From the NCBI RefSeq assembly GCF_002865645.1, contig NW_020194628.1, positions 1 through 64,000 of the forward strand: 64,000 bases of DNA, read 5' to 3'. Positions 13,472 through 24,293 of this stretch are shown piece after piece; within the stretch, counting starts at the first letter, position 1, and each line of letters begins with the position of its first letter. Under the pieces are notes generated by a model, which saw only the letters and a list, made by a program, of their open reading frames with translations, had not been told where the DNA came from and ran no database searches. This stretch comes from Hyaloscypha bicolor E. Lineage: Eukaryota > Ascomycota > Leotiomycetes > Helotiales > Hyaloscyphaceae. The translations under genes and the position numbers were made by a program.

Positions 13472-14412
13472 TTCGGGAATAAAAAACTATTAAAGAATTA
13501 GCTTATTTAGGAGTAATATCTAAAAAAATTATTATTAATTATACTAAGAATAAAAGGGGTTTAGACTTAGGAAATGCCTCTAGTCTTAATTTCTAAGCAA
13601 GTTCTAAACTCTTAGTAATAAATTTATTATATATATTATAATATATTAGATCCTAAAATATATACTTTCTATTATAATATATATAATTAATTTAGTACTT
13701 AATTTATAGCCTTTTAGGGCCTTAAACTAATATAAAGAAAGTTATTAATAATATAATATTAATTTTATTAAGATATATATATTATATATATTATACTTTT
13801 TTGACTTTTAATATATGTATTCTTATTATAAAATTGTAATTAATCTATTATATAACTAATATATAATATATAGCTATAATTTTTTAAAAACCTAGTAATA
13901 TATAATTATTTTAGTACCTAACTTATAGTTATTTGCTTATTATTTATTAAGTTATTACTAATATTATATATATTATGCTTTTTTGGCTTTTAATATATAT
14001 ACTCTTATTATAAAATCGTAATTAATCTACTATATAACTAATATATAATATATAGCTATAATCTTTTAAAAACCTAGTAATATATAATTATTTTAGTACC
14101 TAACTTATAGCTATTTGCTTATTATTTATTAAGTTATTACTAATATTATATATATTATACTTTTTTAGCTCTTAATATATATATTCTTATTATAAAATCG
14201 TAATTAATCTACTATATAACTAATATATAATATATAGCTATAATCTTTTAAAAACCTGGTAATATATAATTATTTTGGTACCTAACTTATAGCTATTTGC
14301 CCGTTATTTAATATTGAGTTATTAACTATATGATTTTAGTAAGGGAGCTTCTTACTAATATGTGTTTTTCAAAACCGCCTTACTTATATATCCGCTTTTC
14401 AGGCATTTGACT
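13472..14412. repeat. 941-bp direct repeat R2
   Basis: Second copy of R1 at a constant offset of 8,389 bp. It is more AT-rich than R1: R1 sites such as ATTACGTGTATTATGC read ATTATATATATTATAC here. Downstream of TTTGACT at 14412 the sequence diverges from that following R1. Confidence 0.92.
13781..14326. repeat. Three 182-bp tandem units within R2
   Basis: The same three-unit array as in R1 is found at 13781 plus multiples of 182. Having the same copy number in both repeats shows that the array existed before the 941-bp block was duplicated. Confidence 0.9.
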
Positions 14413-14866
14413 TTAGAGAAAAATAGGGTTTAAAGCCTTTATTATTTTTCTATTAATTTCCCTTACTAGCTTTTTTAATAAAGGGCTATTATAAAAAAAA
14501 ATAAAGTTATATATTATTCGGGTCTTAAAATTATACTAGTGGCTGCATTTATAGCCCGTGCGAGAATTAATATATAATTCATATACTAGTAAAAAATTAT
14601 TTGAAATATTTATTAATATTACTTAATAATTAAATAAATATTAATTTTCTATATTTATATAACTTATATATAATTACTCTTGAGTTACTCTTAAGTAGTA
14701 CTTTACTCTACTTTACTCAAGTATTATATTATGCTACTCAAATTCTACTTTACTTTACTTAAGACTACTCTTGAGTAGCTTGAGTAGCTTGAGTATTTTT
14801 TACTCACACTGGGTGCAGTTCAACTCGGCATGACGTTAGAAACATATACCGCTTGTTTACTCCAAA
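14413..14866. other. AT-rich to GC-normal boundary with CTTGAGTAG cluster
   Basis: AT-rich sequence ends near 14800, about 65 bp beyond the stop codon of the Clr5 gene. Between about 14680 and 14806 CTTGAGTA and its complement TACTCAAG recur. They include three head-to-tail 9-mers CTTGAGTAG/CTTGAGTAG/CTTGAGTAT at 14770-14796. No gene is seen. The motifs would lie in or just beyond the 3' UTR of the minus-strand gene. Confidence 0.6.
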
Positions 14867-16971
14867 CTAGAATGACACTTCCCAGTCCCAGTCCTTCATA
14901 ATCTGTGCCCAATGTAATCGGCCCTCTATGTTTTCAGTATCTCCCAGACATTGAAACATTGGTTGCTGAAGATGGTTGGCGCTATTTCCGCTTCTCCGCT
15001 GTTGATAAGCGTCTCGTCTCTTCCAAACTTCTTGAGTAATTTCCCAGCACTTATACACATTGGTGACTCTCATACGTGCTATCATGGCAGCCCAACGTTC
15101 TTTGACCCACTGCCGCTCTTCGTTGCTACTTGCCTCGCAGCCTGCCACAAACAGTGGATATACTTGAGCCAAGGCAATGGTAGAGCTCGGTGGACAGGAC
15201 GAGAGGTGGCGAATTGTGTCTCGGGCTAGCTGCTGAATACTGATATTAGGCATCTCCGGCACAGCTTGGCGGAGGTATAGAAGAGTGACATATCGGTACG
15301 CCTTCGCAGTATGTATCATGTACCGCTCGTCCAAGCCAGAAACGTGTAATCTACTCGAAGATGGAAAATAGACAAGTGCGTTGGGTGTCCATGCCTCGAT
15401 TTCGCGTGCCAAGGCTACCGCTTCGGTGATATTGGTAGAAGACGCACTACTTGCCATCCTGACCTCGTAGCAAAGGTCAGCTGCCCGTTTCATGAAACGG
15501 AAAACTCTGCCAGCACAAAACATCCACGGATCCAGAGGGATCGAGGATAGATTCCCCTCGAATTTCCCCAGGTATGTTTCCACCGGCGTCGGCATTTCCG
15601 GGATGATTTTGCGAATCATTTTATAGTCGTCCTTTGCCATCGCCGCGTGCACAACACTTGACCGTGCATCCATATAGAACCCAGTTGTCGCCAGAAATGC
15701 CAAGGAGATGGGGTCAATAGGGGCAGAACCGGACGTTATTTTTACAGACTGCGACCACAGTTCCCAAAGCACTACCAAAGCCCCCTTGACGTGCTTCCTT
15801 CCCAGGTGCAATCCTTCGTTCCAACTTGTCCAGGATGCCAGAATGAGGACAGTCGCCAGGGTGGCTATCTTGCGTGTTTGGCCGCCGAGCTCACTGCGCA
15901 ATGCGCGAAGGCTCTGGAGCATCAAGTTCATTCCACGAGCATGAAGTTGGATATCAGACCTGCCGGTGGATATGTGGAGAGCCGTCATAGCAGATATCGC
16001 AAGGCAGAGACTTTGGGAGTTGTGCACCCGTGGCAGTACCAAAGTCTGCCACATATTGTTATTTTGGCCATTGGTGACAGAGAGCATGGGACAAATTTGT
16101 TCTCGAAAGCGCCAAAGAAGCACTTCAGGGCTATCTGGTAGGTCTTGAATGCTTCCGGGAAGAGTCGTGAAATAGGCATATCTACTGACGTCCAGACTTT
16201 GGGGGTGGGACATGGTAAGTGCTCGGAGGCTTTGCTGGCTAGAGGCAGGCAACTGGTTGTGTCTCGAATAGGCAAGGTGATTTGACATCGTATTTGCCTC
16301 TAAAGCACCCGAATCTGCGTTGAGGTCCAGTATAACGAACTCTTCGGTCGAAGAAGTAGCATTGCTCACAGAAAGAGCTGCGTGAACACTGGTATCAGAT
16401 GGGGAGTCGGGACGTGGCGAGAAGACACTAAAAGCAGGAGAAGGTGCTGTTTCAACCCATCAGTCTCTTCAACATCAGAATAAAAGAGCGCGCGTACCAT
16501 CGATTGGGCTCGTCATAGATAACAGATCTTCTTCGGAGACGTTGTTTCTCTTAAGATATCGGTTGATGTTTCGATCGGCCACTGCTTTCTTGTTGACACG
16601 GAAGACGCTGTCTTTCCCATCCACCCTCTTCCGCCTCAGTCTGGCGCGTGCCATCTGGACCATGGTATCTCCCTTGACATTCTTGACGTCGAATCTCCAT
16701 TTGCTTATCCGGCTCTTAAGCTGCTTCTCCCTACCTGAGTCTCAGCCTGGTCCACTGGGTTCAAACAGGGAAAAGGAAGAACAACGTACGAGGCCGTAAA
16801 TCCATACTCGCGCTCTAAGATATGAATGACTTGTTGGAGTGTCTTCTCGTCTTGGACGTACAGTTGCTGGATCTTTGGCTTCATGGCCTCCCATTCGTCA
16901 GAGGTGTATCGGCGGGCGTATTCACGATTCCCGTCAGGCAAGGAAGTTGGGACTCTGAATGCTGACTCCAT
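14867..16971 (-). CDS. Clr5-domain protein with fungal transcription-factor-like C-terminal region
   Basis: Three exons on the minus strand, 16971-16790, 16730-16498 and 16446-14867, join to a 664-residue ORF. Intron 1 (16789-16731, 59 bp) starts GTACGT and ends TAG. Intron 2 (16497-16447, 51 bp) starts GTACGC, has a CTGAT branch-like site and ends CAG. Splicing restores a continuous Clr5 domain (about residues 20-85: W-EAMKPKIQQLY, DEKTLQQVI, EREYGFTAS then EKQLKSRISKWRFDVKN). Residues about 250-625 resemble the fungal-specific transcription factor region (Fungal_trans_2 type), with AVALAREIEAW, FVAGCEA, an N-x-x-x-CW motif and EVWKRRD near the C terminus. The usual Zn2Cys6 cluster is absent, and Clr5 may take its place in DNA binding. 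A nuclear regulator is inferred; its target is unknown. No frameshift or premature stop is seen, which is exceptional in this window. The ATG at 16971 gives the natural Clr5 N terminus. Confidence 0.85.
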
Positions 16972-17402
16972 GTCAAAGTTTCAAATGTATCAGGAATTAA
17001 ACTGACTTATCGCAAGGCCCTCATTTCAGAATGGATGGGCAATGCTGGGTTCAAATAGAGAATCGGCAAGCAACGTTCAACGCATGTGCTGCAGAATCGC
17101 GGAGGCTGACGCATCCCTATCGCAACCTCATTGGGCTAGGATTCAAGCATTACCATGTGGCGTTCCTAATCCGAGGATTTTGGAACTTCTGGCTTTGGCA
17201 TCCTAGGGCATGGGTATGTATGGGTATGAAGCGATATAGATGCGCCAATAAATTGAGAGCTCGACACGTTGGTACTCGTGACACCACCCAAATCGGCTAA
17301 CCGAGAGCACATTCTGGCTCCTTAACTTGTGCCACTACCTTTTAGCATCCCCTAGCTTACCAGTACTGCATATACTATACAGAACTTTCATGTTACAGTC
17401 GC
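16972..17402. promoter_or_regulatory. Divergent intergenic region
   Basis: Normal-GC sequence lies between the start of the Clr5 gene (minus) and the Myb/AT-hook gene (plus), so it should hold both promoters. Short open frames occur in it but have no recognisable domain. No clear TATA box or operator was identified. GGGTATGTATGGGTATGAAG at 17212-17231 is a small imperfect direct repeat. Confidence 0.4.
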
Positions 17403-18224
17403 TTGCAAAATCGGTTTCGTCCAACTTCACCAAAAGAAAGTGTGAGCACAGACCACCTCGGCCATTTTTGGCGCGGACACCGTGGCTGGATTGTCATCCA
17501 GTGTACCAGGCCGCTTCTACCCGTTCGTACCTTCCACTTGTTAACGGCGGTTTTAAGCGCTAGCTCTGCGGAGTCGTCGGCAGAAGCTGTAGTCTCTCAC
17601 CGGGCCGTCACGTCTCGCAAGCCTGCCAAGGAACTGACCAAGGATCAAGAGAGTCTGTTGACAAGGATGGTCCACGAAGACAAGACCTGGGCAGAGATAG
17701 GACGGCAATTCCTAGGCTTTGCACTGCAGTCATTGAAGGAGAACTTCTTCACGAAGCAAGGGGGAACGCCTCGAAAGCGGGGTCGTAAGCCTGGTGTGAG
17801 GGGTAGAGGTGCGTAAGTGGTAATAGAACAAATTTCATATAATCGTGAGTATCACTCATTCAAGTCGCGATGGCTCTGAGGATGGCCGTTTGAACTAAGG
17901 CACGACGCCGTGTCAGAACAGACTTCACGCGAGATTCCAGAGGTCAACTTCCTCAAGAAGGCTCCTTTAAACATGACTAGCAAGGATCCCGAAGCCATTC
18001 GCTACCGAGATCTTCTCATCAGCCTCGCTGTCCAATGCTTTGGCAGCTAAGAGAACACTCCTGCTTGCAAATGCTGCTGGCACAAGAGCGAAATCGAGGA
18101 TGGCGCGAGACACCTCCTCCTCTTCGGCCTTTGTGTCTCTCACGGAGAATGGGACTTCAATTTCCCTAAACACCTCCGACGCAGCCATTTCCCCCTGCAG
18201 AATATGTGTGGTAATTACATCTAG
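17403..18224 (+). pseudogene. Myb/SANT-like AT-hook protein, split by a RIP-type stop
   Basis: Exon 1 (to 17812) encodes SRKPAKELTKDQESLL, then a Myb/SANT-like helix pattern (TWAEIGRQF, SLKENFFTKQ) and an AT-hook-like basic end, RKRGRKPGVRGRG. An intron with a canonical GTAAGT donor (17813-17899, 87 bp, ends AAG) keeps the reading frame into a second exon, which reads DPEAIRYRDLLISLAVQCFGS. That exon meets TAA at 18048-18050, then continues ENTPACKCCWHKS...LFGLCVS to TAG at 18222. The TAA fits a CAA-to-TAA RIP change, and C-rich third positions continue past it. A Cys cluster (C-x-C-C, later C) follows, of unassigned family. The start is uncertain: the first about 60 residues look poorly conserved, and a start near 17550 or a further intron is possible. 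If the TAA is genuine, the gene ends at 18050. It is divergent from the Clr5 gene. Confidence 0.45.
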
Positions 18225-21200
18225 CTATAGGAGTCTGCTTTGCTTATTATATATAGGTGACTTAATTCTGGGCTTTGGATTTGGAATTACTACTATAATT
18301 GAATGGTGAGAAGGATTTTTACTAAGGGAATTAGGAATATAATACTAGTTAGTATATAATAATAAATTACTCTCCTATTATTATCTTATTATTTATATTA
18401 ACTTTATAGGCCTTTGTTTTCTTGAAGTCTTTTTTGTATTAGGTTAATTAGAGCAACTTCTATATTATAAATATTTCTATTTCTTCTATCTTATAGAATT
18501 CCTTCTTATATTACTCTTATTTCTTAATATCTATATAATATTATAGTTATATAAAAGAGAGATTATAAGTATTATTAAAGCCATATAAGAAAACTATATA
18601 GAGCTATATAACTTCTAAGATCTCGGACTACTTTATAAGATTTAAAAGCTCTTTTTTTTAATTCTCTAGTATTTTTTTCTCTTCTTTCTCTAAAATATAT
18701 TTAAAAATCTCTAAGTATTTAAAGAACTAGATAGTAATCTTGAATAATTTCTTATCTAATAAAATATCTTAATTATTTAGTTAATCTTAAAGAAGCTACT
18801 AAGGTATTAAGCCTAATAGCTAGGCTAGCCTAATATATAATTACTTGAGGTCTATTATTCTAATAATTATAAGGTTTTTTTTATTTTTAATAATAATATT
18901 TATTAGGCTAAGATTATTATAAATAAGTTTAAATAAGCTATAATTATATTTTTTATTAATATAATTAGATATTAAAGATTTTAGAATATTTAGTAATATA
19001 TATTTAGTTTTATTATTCTATTTATTAGTTATTAAGTTTGGCTAGTAAATAAATTATTTCTAGTTCTATCTAATAATATATTAGAAGTACTAAATTATTA
19101 TTAAAACCCTTTTATTTTAGTTATTTAGAGATTATTTAATTAGTAAATATATTTAATTTAAAGTCTTAACAAAAGAAATAAGAACTAAAAAGAAAATAAG
19201 AAAGTATTAGTCTATATTAAAAGTATTAACTTCTCTAGTCTATATAATATTATATATCTTATATATTAATAAATATATTAGTATAGGGAATTTAGTTTTT
19301 AGTAATAGTAAATTACTAATTTAATTAAAGTCGAGTTTAAAAAGCTAAAATAGAAAATTTATAAACTATTTATAAATAAACTTAATATTACTATTACTAA
19401 TATTTTCCTTAATAAGTTTTATAATAGATTTAATATTAGAATTCTTAAAAAAGCTATTAAGGCTTATATTATTAATAAAGTCTATTATAGTAAATAAACT
19501 CAGACTAAGTAAATTACTAGTAATAAAACCTTAGGCCTTAATTTATAAAATAGAAATAGTAGTTTTCTTATAAATAAAACTTATTATTTTAATTTCTATA
19601 ATAACTTTCTTATTAATATAATTACTATAAATATTTCTAATATAAGAGAAATAGACTAGCTAGATAATATTATTACTAAAGATTATTTTCTAACTAATAT
19701 TATATATATTATAAAGAAAGTTATTTTTAATTTAATAGTAAAATTAATTAAAATAGAAAATTAATATTTATTTAGAAAAAAGCTTTATATATCTCTAGTT
19801 TATTTTATTAACCTAAAGTCTTAATTCTATTTTATAAATAAGTTTAATATACTAGTTAATATTTATAATAAAGAAAAAGGCTTTAGTTATTAAATATATA
19901 AGTATATATTTTATAGAAATATATTTGCGGAAAATAATTTAGTTAAGAGAAAAAATAAGAAATTACTCGAGTTTATTAATTGAAATTTAAGATTAATATA
20001 TATCTAAGATTAATATATATTTAAGATTAATATATATTTAAGTTTAGCTAAATACTCGATATTAAATATTTAATTATTAAATAATTATTAAGTAAAATAA
20101 TAAACTCCTTTAAGTTCTATAAAAAAAAAGAAGCTAAAAGTTTAATATATAACTTTTTCTTAATTATTCTTTAATTTTTAATAACTTTAAATTTAGCTTT
20201 TATTAAAATATTAAAAAACTTAATAATTTTAATTTAATATTTAATAATTATATTAATAGAAATGCTTTATTTTATATTTTATATAGGTATATAATATAAA
20301 AAGTTTATATTATTATATATTATTTATAAAATTTTAGTTTTAATTTAATTTTTAAATAAAATATTAAAAATTCTTAAAAGAAGCTTAAATTAAAAAGTAA
20401 TTAAAAAATTATATAATAAAAGCTTCTTATATAAAACCTATTTAATATAGTTATATTTCTTATACTAAATACTTATATAATTAATATTATATTATAATTT
20501 AATTTAATAATATAAATAATTATTTTTTACTTTTAAATATTATTATATATTTATTATAATTTAGCTTTTAATCTTATTAGCTAATATAATTAGCTAATAT
20601 AGTTATTTATATCTTATTACTTATATTCTATTACTTTCTAAATATATATAATATAGTTGCTTTATTAAAGAAATATACTTAAAATATATTAGAGATATTT
20701 AGAAAACTAAATTTCTTATAAACTAATATATTATAAAATATATATATTTTTTTATAGCCTTCTATATTCTAGCTTTCTTTTTCTTAGCTTTAAATTATTT
20801 TTATAAAAGATTTTTTACCTTATTTTTTAAGCCCTAAATATTATATTTATAATAGTATTTAAAGCTTATTTTCTTTAATTCTATAAAGGATTTTAAATAA
20901 ACTAATTTAGAACTATTAGTAATATAGGTATTATTAAGATAATAAAAGCAAAAAGCTTTAGAATTCTTAGAGAAATTAGATATTTATATTTTTATAAAAT
21001 TATACTAGTAATATATTAGAAATCTTTTTAAAACCCCGAAAATTAAAGAATCTTAAATAAAGGCTATTCTTTAACTAAATCCTAAAGTAATAAATATATA
21101 TAAGCTAGTAATCTAATTACTATTCTTAAGTTCTATCTTATAATTTTATAGGCTTTATATATATACTAGTAATAAGACTATTAAAGAAAATATAATAGAG

Positions 21201-21879
21201 GAAAAATATTATAAGTTAATTTCCTAGAATATTATATAACTAAAAATTATATTAACTTTTATTAAGGCTTCTAGTAAAGCTTTTATTAGTTTAGGTTATT
21301 TTATTAATAGTTCTTTCTAAACCGAATATTTTATTAATATTTCTAAAGAATTTTTATTTAAGTTTATAGAAATAAAATTTTCTGCTTTTATTATAAAGCT
21401 TTTAGAAACTAATAATTATATTATTATTAGAGAGTTATATAAATAGGCTAAAAAATCTAATATCTTATTTTTAAATATTAATATTATTATAAAAAGCTAT
21501 TAGAAAAATATTTAAAGAATTATTTTATATAAGAATACCTATAATTATAATAAAGCTATTTTCGAGAATATTAAGCTTTATAATACTAAGCTTGAGAATA
21601 AAGTTAAATATTATATAGTTATAGTAGATTAGCTTATAATAGTTCTAATTATTTCTATTTTATTTATTTTAGCTATTTTAAATCTTTTTTAAAAGAATTC
21701 CAAACTATTTCTTATTTATTTCTATCTAAAATTCCCTATATCTTATATTTCCTTTAAAAATACTAGAATTATTAAGCTTCTAGATCTAACTTTCTTTACT
21801 AGAGATTATATTATTTTTAATAACTAGCTAGTTTAGATTAAAAACAAATTATAAGGAAATACTAATTTATATTTCTTAG
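18225..21879. other. AT-rich RIP block without identifiable genes
   Basis: Nearly all TA/AT/AA with isolated AG and CT. No protein motif could be read with confidence on either strand. It probably contains the 5' part of the gypsy remnant that becomes readable near 21880. Confidence 0.5.
19989..20039. repeat. Three 17-bp tandem units
   Basis: AAGATTAATATATATCT, AAGATTAATATATATTT and AAGATTAATATATATTT are head to tail. A fourth partial AAGTTTAG follows. Confidence 0.85.
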
Positions 21880-23110
21880 AGAATTTTAAGATTATTTATA
21901 TTTCTAGTAAACTTACTAGTAATACTTTTATTTTAACTAATTCTTATATAAATAAAAATAGTTTAAATTAGTATTATTAGCTTTTAAAGTTCTATTTTTA
22001 TTTAAAGAAGCTATATTCTAATTCTAATAAAATATAAAATACTTACTATAACTTTAGTAAGCTTTAAATATATTCTAGTTAAATATTTTAGAAGTTCTAT
22101 ATTTTTTACTTATAACTATTTATAGAGAATAGTATTAGTCTTTAAGATATTAAATATAAACTAAATAAGAAGCTTTTACTAAAGCTTTAGAAATTAATAT
22201 ATATATATTATAATAATTCTTTTATTAATATTATTTATTTTACTTAGTACTATATTACTAATAATTAGTAAATTAAAGCTATATATAAAAAGATTAAGAA
22301 ATATAAAAAGATAAAAGCTATTTTAGTTAAGTTTATTTCTAATATTATATTTTTATATATTTCTAAAAAATATATTTCTAAAAAAAGTCTAAGAAGCCTA
22401 TATTAATTACTTTTATTAAATATATATTTCTTTATAAATATAAGTAATATCTTATAAAAACTAAGGATTTCTTAATTATTAAATACTTTAATTATAATAA
22501 ATTTAGCTATTATATTTAATATTATTTGGCTTTATATAATAAGGAAACTAAAATAGCTCTTTCTAGAATTAAACCGGATTTAGTTTTTATTTTATTGAAA
22601 TATATTATTCTAGTAAAGTATTTAAAGAATTCGAGTTCTAATTCTAGTATAAAACCAGAAAATAAGTACTTTTAAAAAAAGTTTTTATTTTAGAAACTTA
22701 TAATATAAATTTAGTAGAAATTAACTTAATTTATCTAATAAGAGAAAATATTCTTATAATACTTTATATTATTAGTATAAATAAATTAGAAATCAAGTTT
22801 TTTTCTTTTATTAATACTAGAGCTAATAGTTATACTTTTATTAATATAAAGCCTATTTAGCTTATAGAATAATTCTTAGAAATAGAATTATAATTTCTTT
22901 TTTTATTTTATATTATATATGGTTTTAATAAAAAGCTAGCTAAGTTTATTAAAAATATATAGAAATTTTATTTCTAATTAATAAATAAAGTATTAATATA
23001 TCTATAATTATTTTAAATCTTAGAAATTATAATATTATTTTTAATAGAAAATAAATAATATATATTAATATTCTAGTTAATTATAGAAAATATAAGCTTA
23101 TATAACTAAA
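21880..23110 (+). mobile_element. Truncated gypsy-type retrotransposon remnant: gag, zinc knuckle, protease
   Basis: The plus strand reads as a degraded fungal gypsy Gag (LTSNTFILTNSYIN; later YITNNQQIKAIYKKIKKYKK, about 21900-22320). A CCHC knuckle follows with its Cys codons turned to Tyr (K-Y-F-N-Y-N-K-F-S-Y-Y, about 22480-22520). A retropepsin-like motif reads INTRANSYTFIN (about 22830-22865), in which D-T-G has become N-T-R by G-to-A changes. No reverse transcriptase, RNase H or integrase is found before the next island, so the element is truncated 3' of protease. LTRs were not found. Non-autonomous and dead. Confidence 0.55.
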
Positions 23111-23483
23111 AAGAAAATAAGCCTAAATCTATATAATTTAGTTATATTATTAGTATTTTTTAGTAATAGCTAAAAAAGTAATCTAATAAGAAATATTAAA
23201 AAGATATTAATTAATAAGATTCTATTATAAGTTATTTCTAGAAATCTTTTATTTTTAAGGAATTTTTTTTCTTTTAAACTAATTAGAGGAAATTATATAA
23301 AACTATAAACAAGAAGCTTCTATAGCCTAATTAAGATATAATACTTAAATAAAAGCTAAAGAAATAAAAAGAGGTCTTTAATAAAAAGTAAATATTAGAT
23401 CTAGTTATTTTGAGTTTTTAGTATAAAATAACTATATATTAACTCTAGTTATATATTAACCTTGGATCTCGGTTATAGGTAAG

Positions 23484-23514
23484 GGCAAAGCCTAATATAT
23501 ATATAGGCTTTGCC
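23484..23514. repeat. Perfect 11-bp inverted repeat (hairpin)
   Basis: GGCAAAGCCTA (23484-23494) and TAGGCTTTGCC (23504-23514) are exact reverse complements around a 9-base AT loop. The palindrome sits where the AT-rich block gives way to the second GC island. No adjacent gene makes it an obvious terminator. Confidence 0.8.
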
Positions 23515-23938
23515 TGCCTTAGAGAAAAGGGTAATATATCTAAAACGAAGTATTTTCTGAGTATATAGTATTAATAAAAATACTGGATATAACTATTTAA
23601 AGTATAGCTAATTGAGATAGAGAGGGTATATAGTATTTCTATAAGAAAGATTAATAGCCTCCTAAAAGTACCTCTAAAATTCAAACTCGGTTAAAGCAAC
23701 CAGAATTACCAAGCACCTTCCTGAGCAGGCTGCTCCTATCTATAAACAGGACTATAATGAAACAAAATTGCAAAGAAATAAAAGCAATAGCAGATAGCTC
23801 TCGGGCTGCAGACCATATATAGGGTTGTTGGATGGTATCCCTTTGGCAAGTCGGCCCCGAAAGATTATAGAGAGGCTCTCGGGTTGTCAATGTTTAGGAG
23901 CTTCTGCTGCCCTTCTGTTATAGACTGCCATTAGCATC

Positions 23939-24163
23939 TCAGATTATGACAAGTTCGGAGTGTTTTGTAGGTAGGCGAACACCTGCTACCGCCTCTCGGG
24001 CATCATTCTCCGCCTTCTCTCGGGCCTCCCTCTTGCGGGCCTCCTTTTCCCTCTGGTTCTATTCATGCTTTTATTTGGAGGAATTGGCGGTGTCAACCAG
24101 CTGTCCGACCCCGGCAGGCCCAGTATTCACAATCGCGTCGGTGACTTCCCTTCGAGAATCCAT
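23939..24163 (-). pseudogene. Small coiled-coil protein with two RIP-type stops
   Basis: From ATG at 24163 the frame reads MDSRREVTDAIVNTGPAGVG...DTANSSK, then TAA, KHE, TAG, then a charged heptad-like helix (NQREKEARKREAREKAENDA), then AVAGVRLPTK, ending at TGA (23939-23941). The two internal stops sit inside what is otherwise a continuous 74-codon frame. Both fit CAA-to-TAA and CAG-to-TAG changes at CpA. The helix is rich in Glu, Arg, Lys and Ala, as in a coiled coil. Function unknown. A pair of 22-base direct repeats lies upstream (about 24183 and 24257). Confidence 0.5.
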
Positions 24164-24182
24164 GGTAGGAAAGTAGAGTGAT

Positions 24183-24293
24183 GGTTGTAAGTTTACTATA
24201 GCAAGGGTGGTCGTGCGTGTAAAGATTGCGATAATGGTAATGAGGTTTGAGTCTTTGGTTGTGAGTTTACTATAGCAAGGTGGTTGGCGCGTG
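24183..24293. repeat. Direct repeat pair around GTTTACTATAGCAAG
   Basis: GGTTGTAAGTTTACTATAGCAAG starts at 24183 and GGTTGTGAGTTTACTATAGCAAG at 24257, 74 bp apart. Both are followed by a GGTGGT...GCGTG tail. They lie just upstream of the minus-strand coiled-coil pseudogene and could be promoter elements or a local duplication. Confidence 0.75.

Noticed and set aside
5083..14412. Single large LTR retrotransposon with 941-bp LTRs
   Set aside because: Ends are not TG...CA. Only a weak AAGAG/TAGAG-like match flanks the pair, and no gag-pol motif was read between the repeats.
14951..16275. Several plus-strand and one alternative minus-strand ORF inside the Clr5 gene
   Set aside because: Shadows of exon 3, which has a clear domain and complete splicing.
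16542..16799. 85-codon plus-strand ORF
   Set aside because: Opposite exons 1-2 and intron 1 of the Clr5 gene.
17031..17300. 89-codon plus-strand ORF in the divergent promoter
   Set aside because: No domain, and it lies where both promoters should be.
17967..18188. 73-codon minus-strand ORF (MAASEVF...)
   Set aside because: It opposes the second exon of the Myb/AT-hook gene, whose C-rich third positions and Cys cluster fit coding better. Not fully excluded.
23681..23890. 69-codon minus-strand ORF with a hydrophobic stretch
   Set aside because: No homology recognised. It could be the damaged continuation of the coiled-coil pseudogene, but there is no frame evidence.
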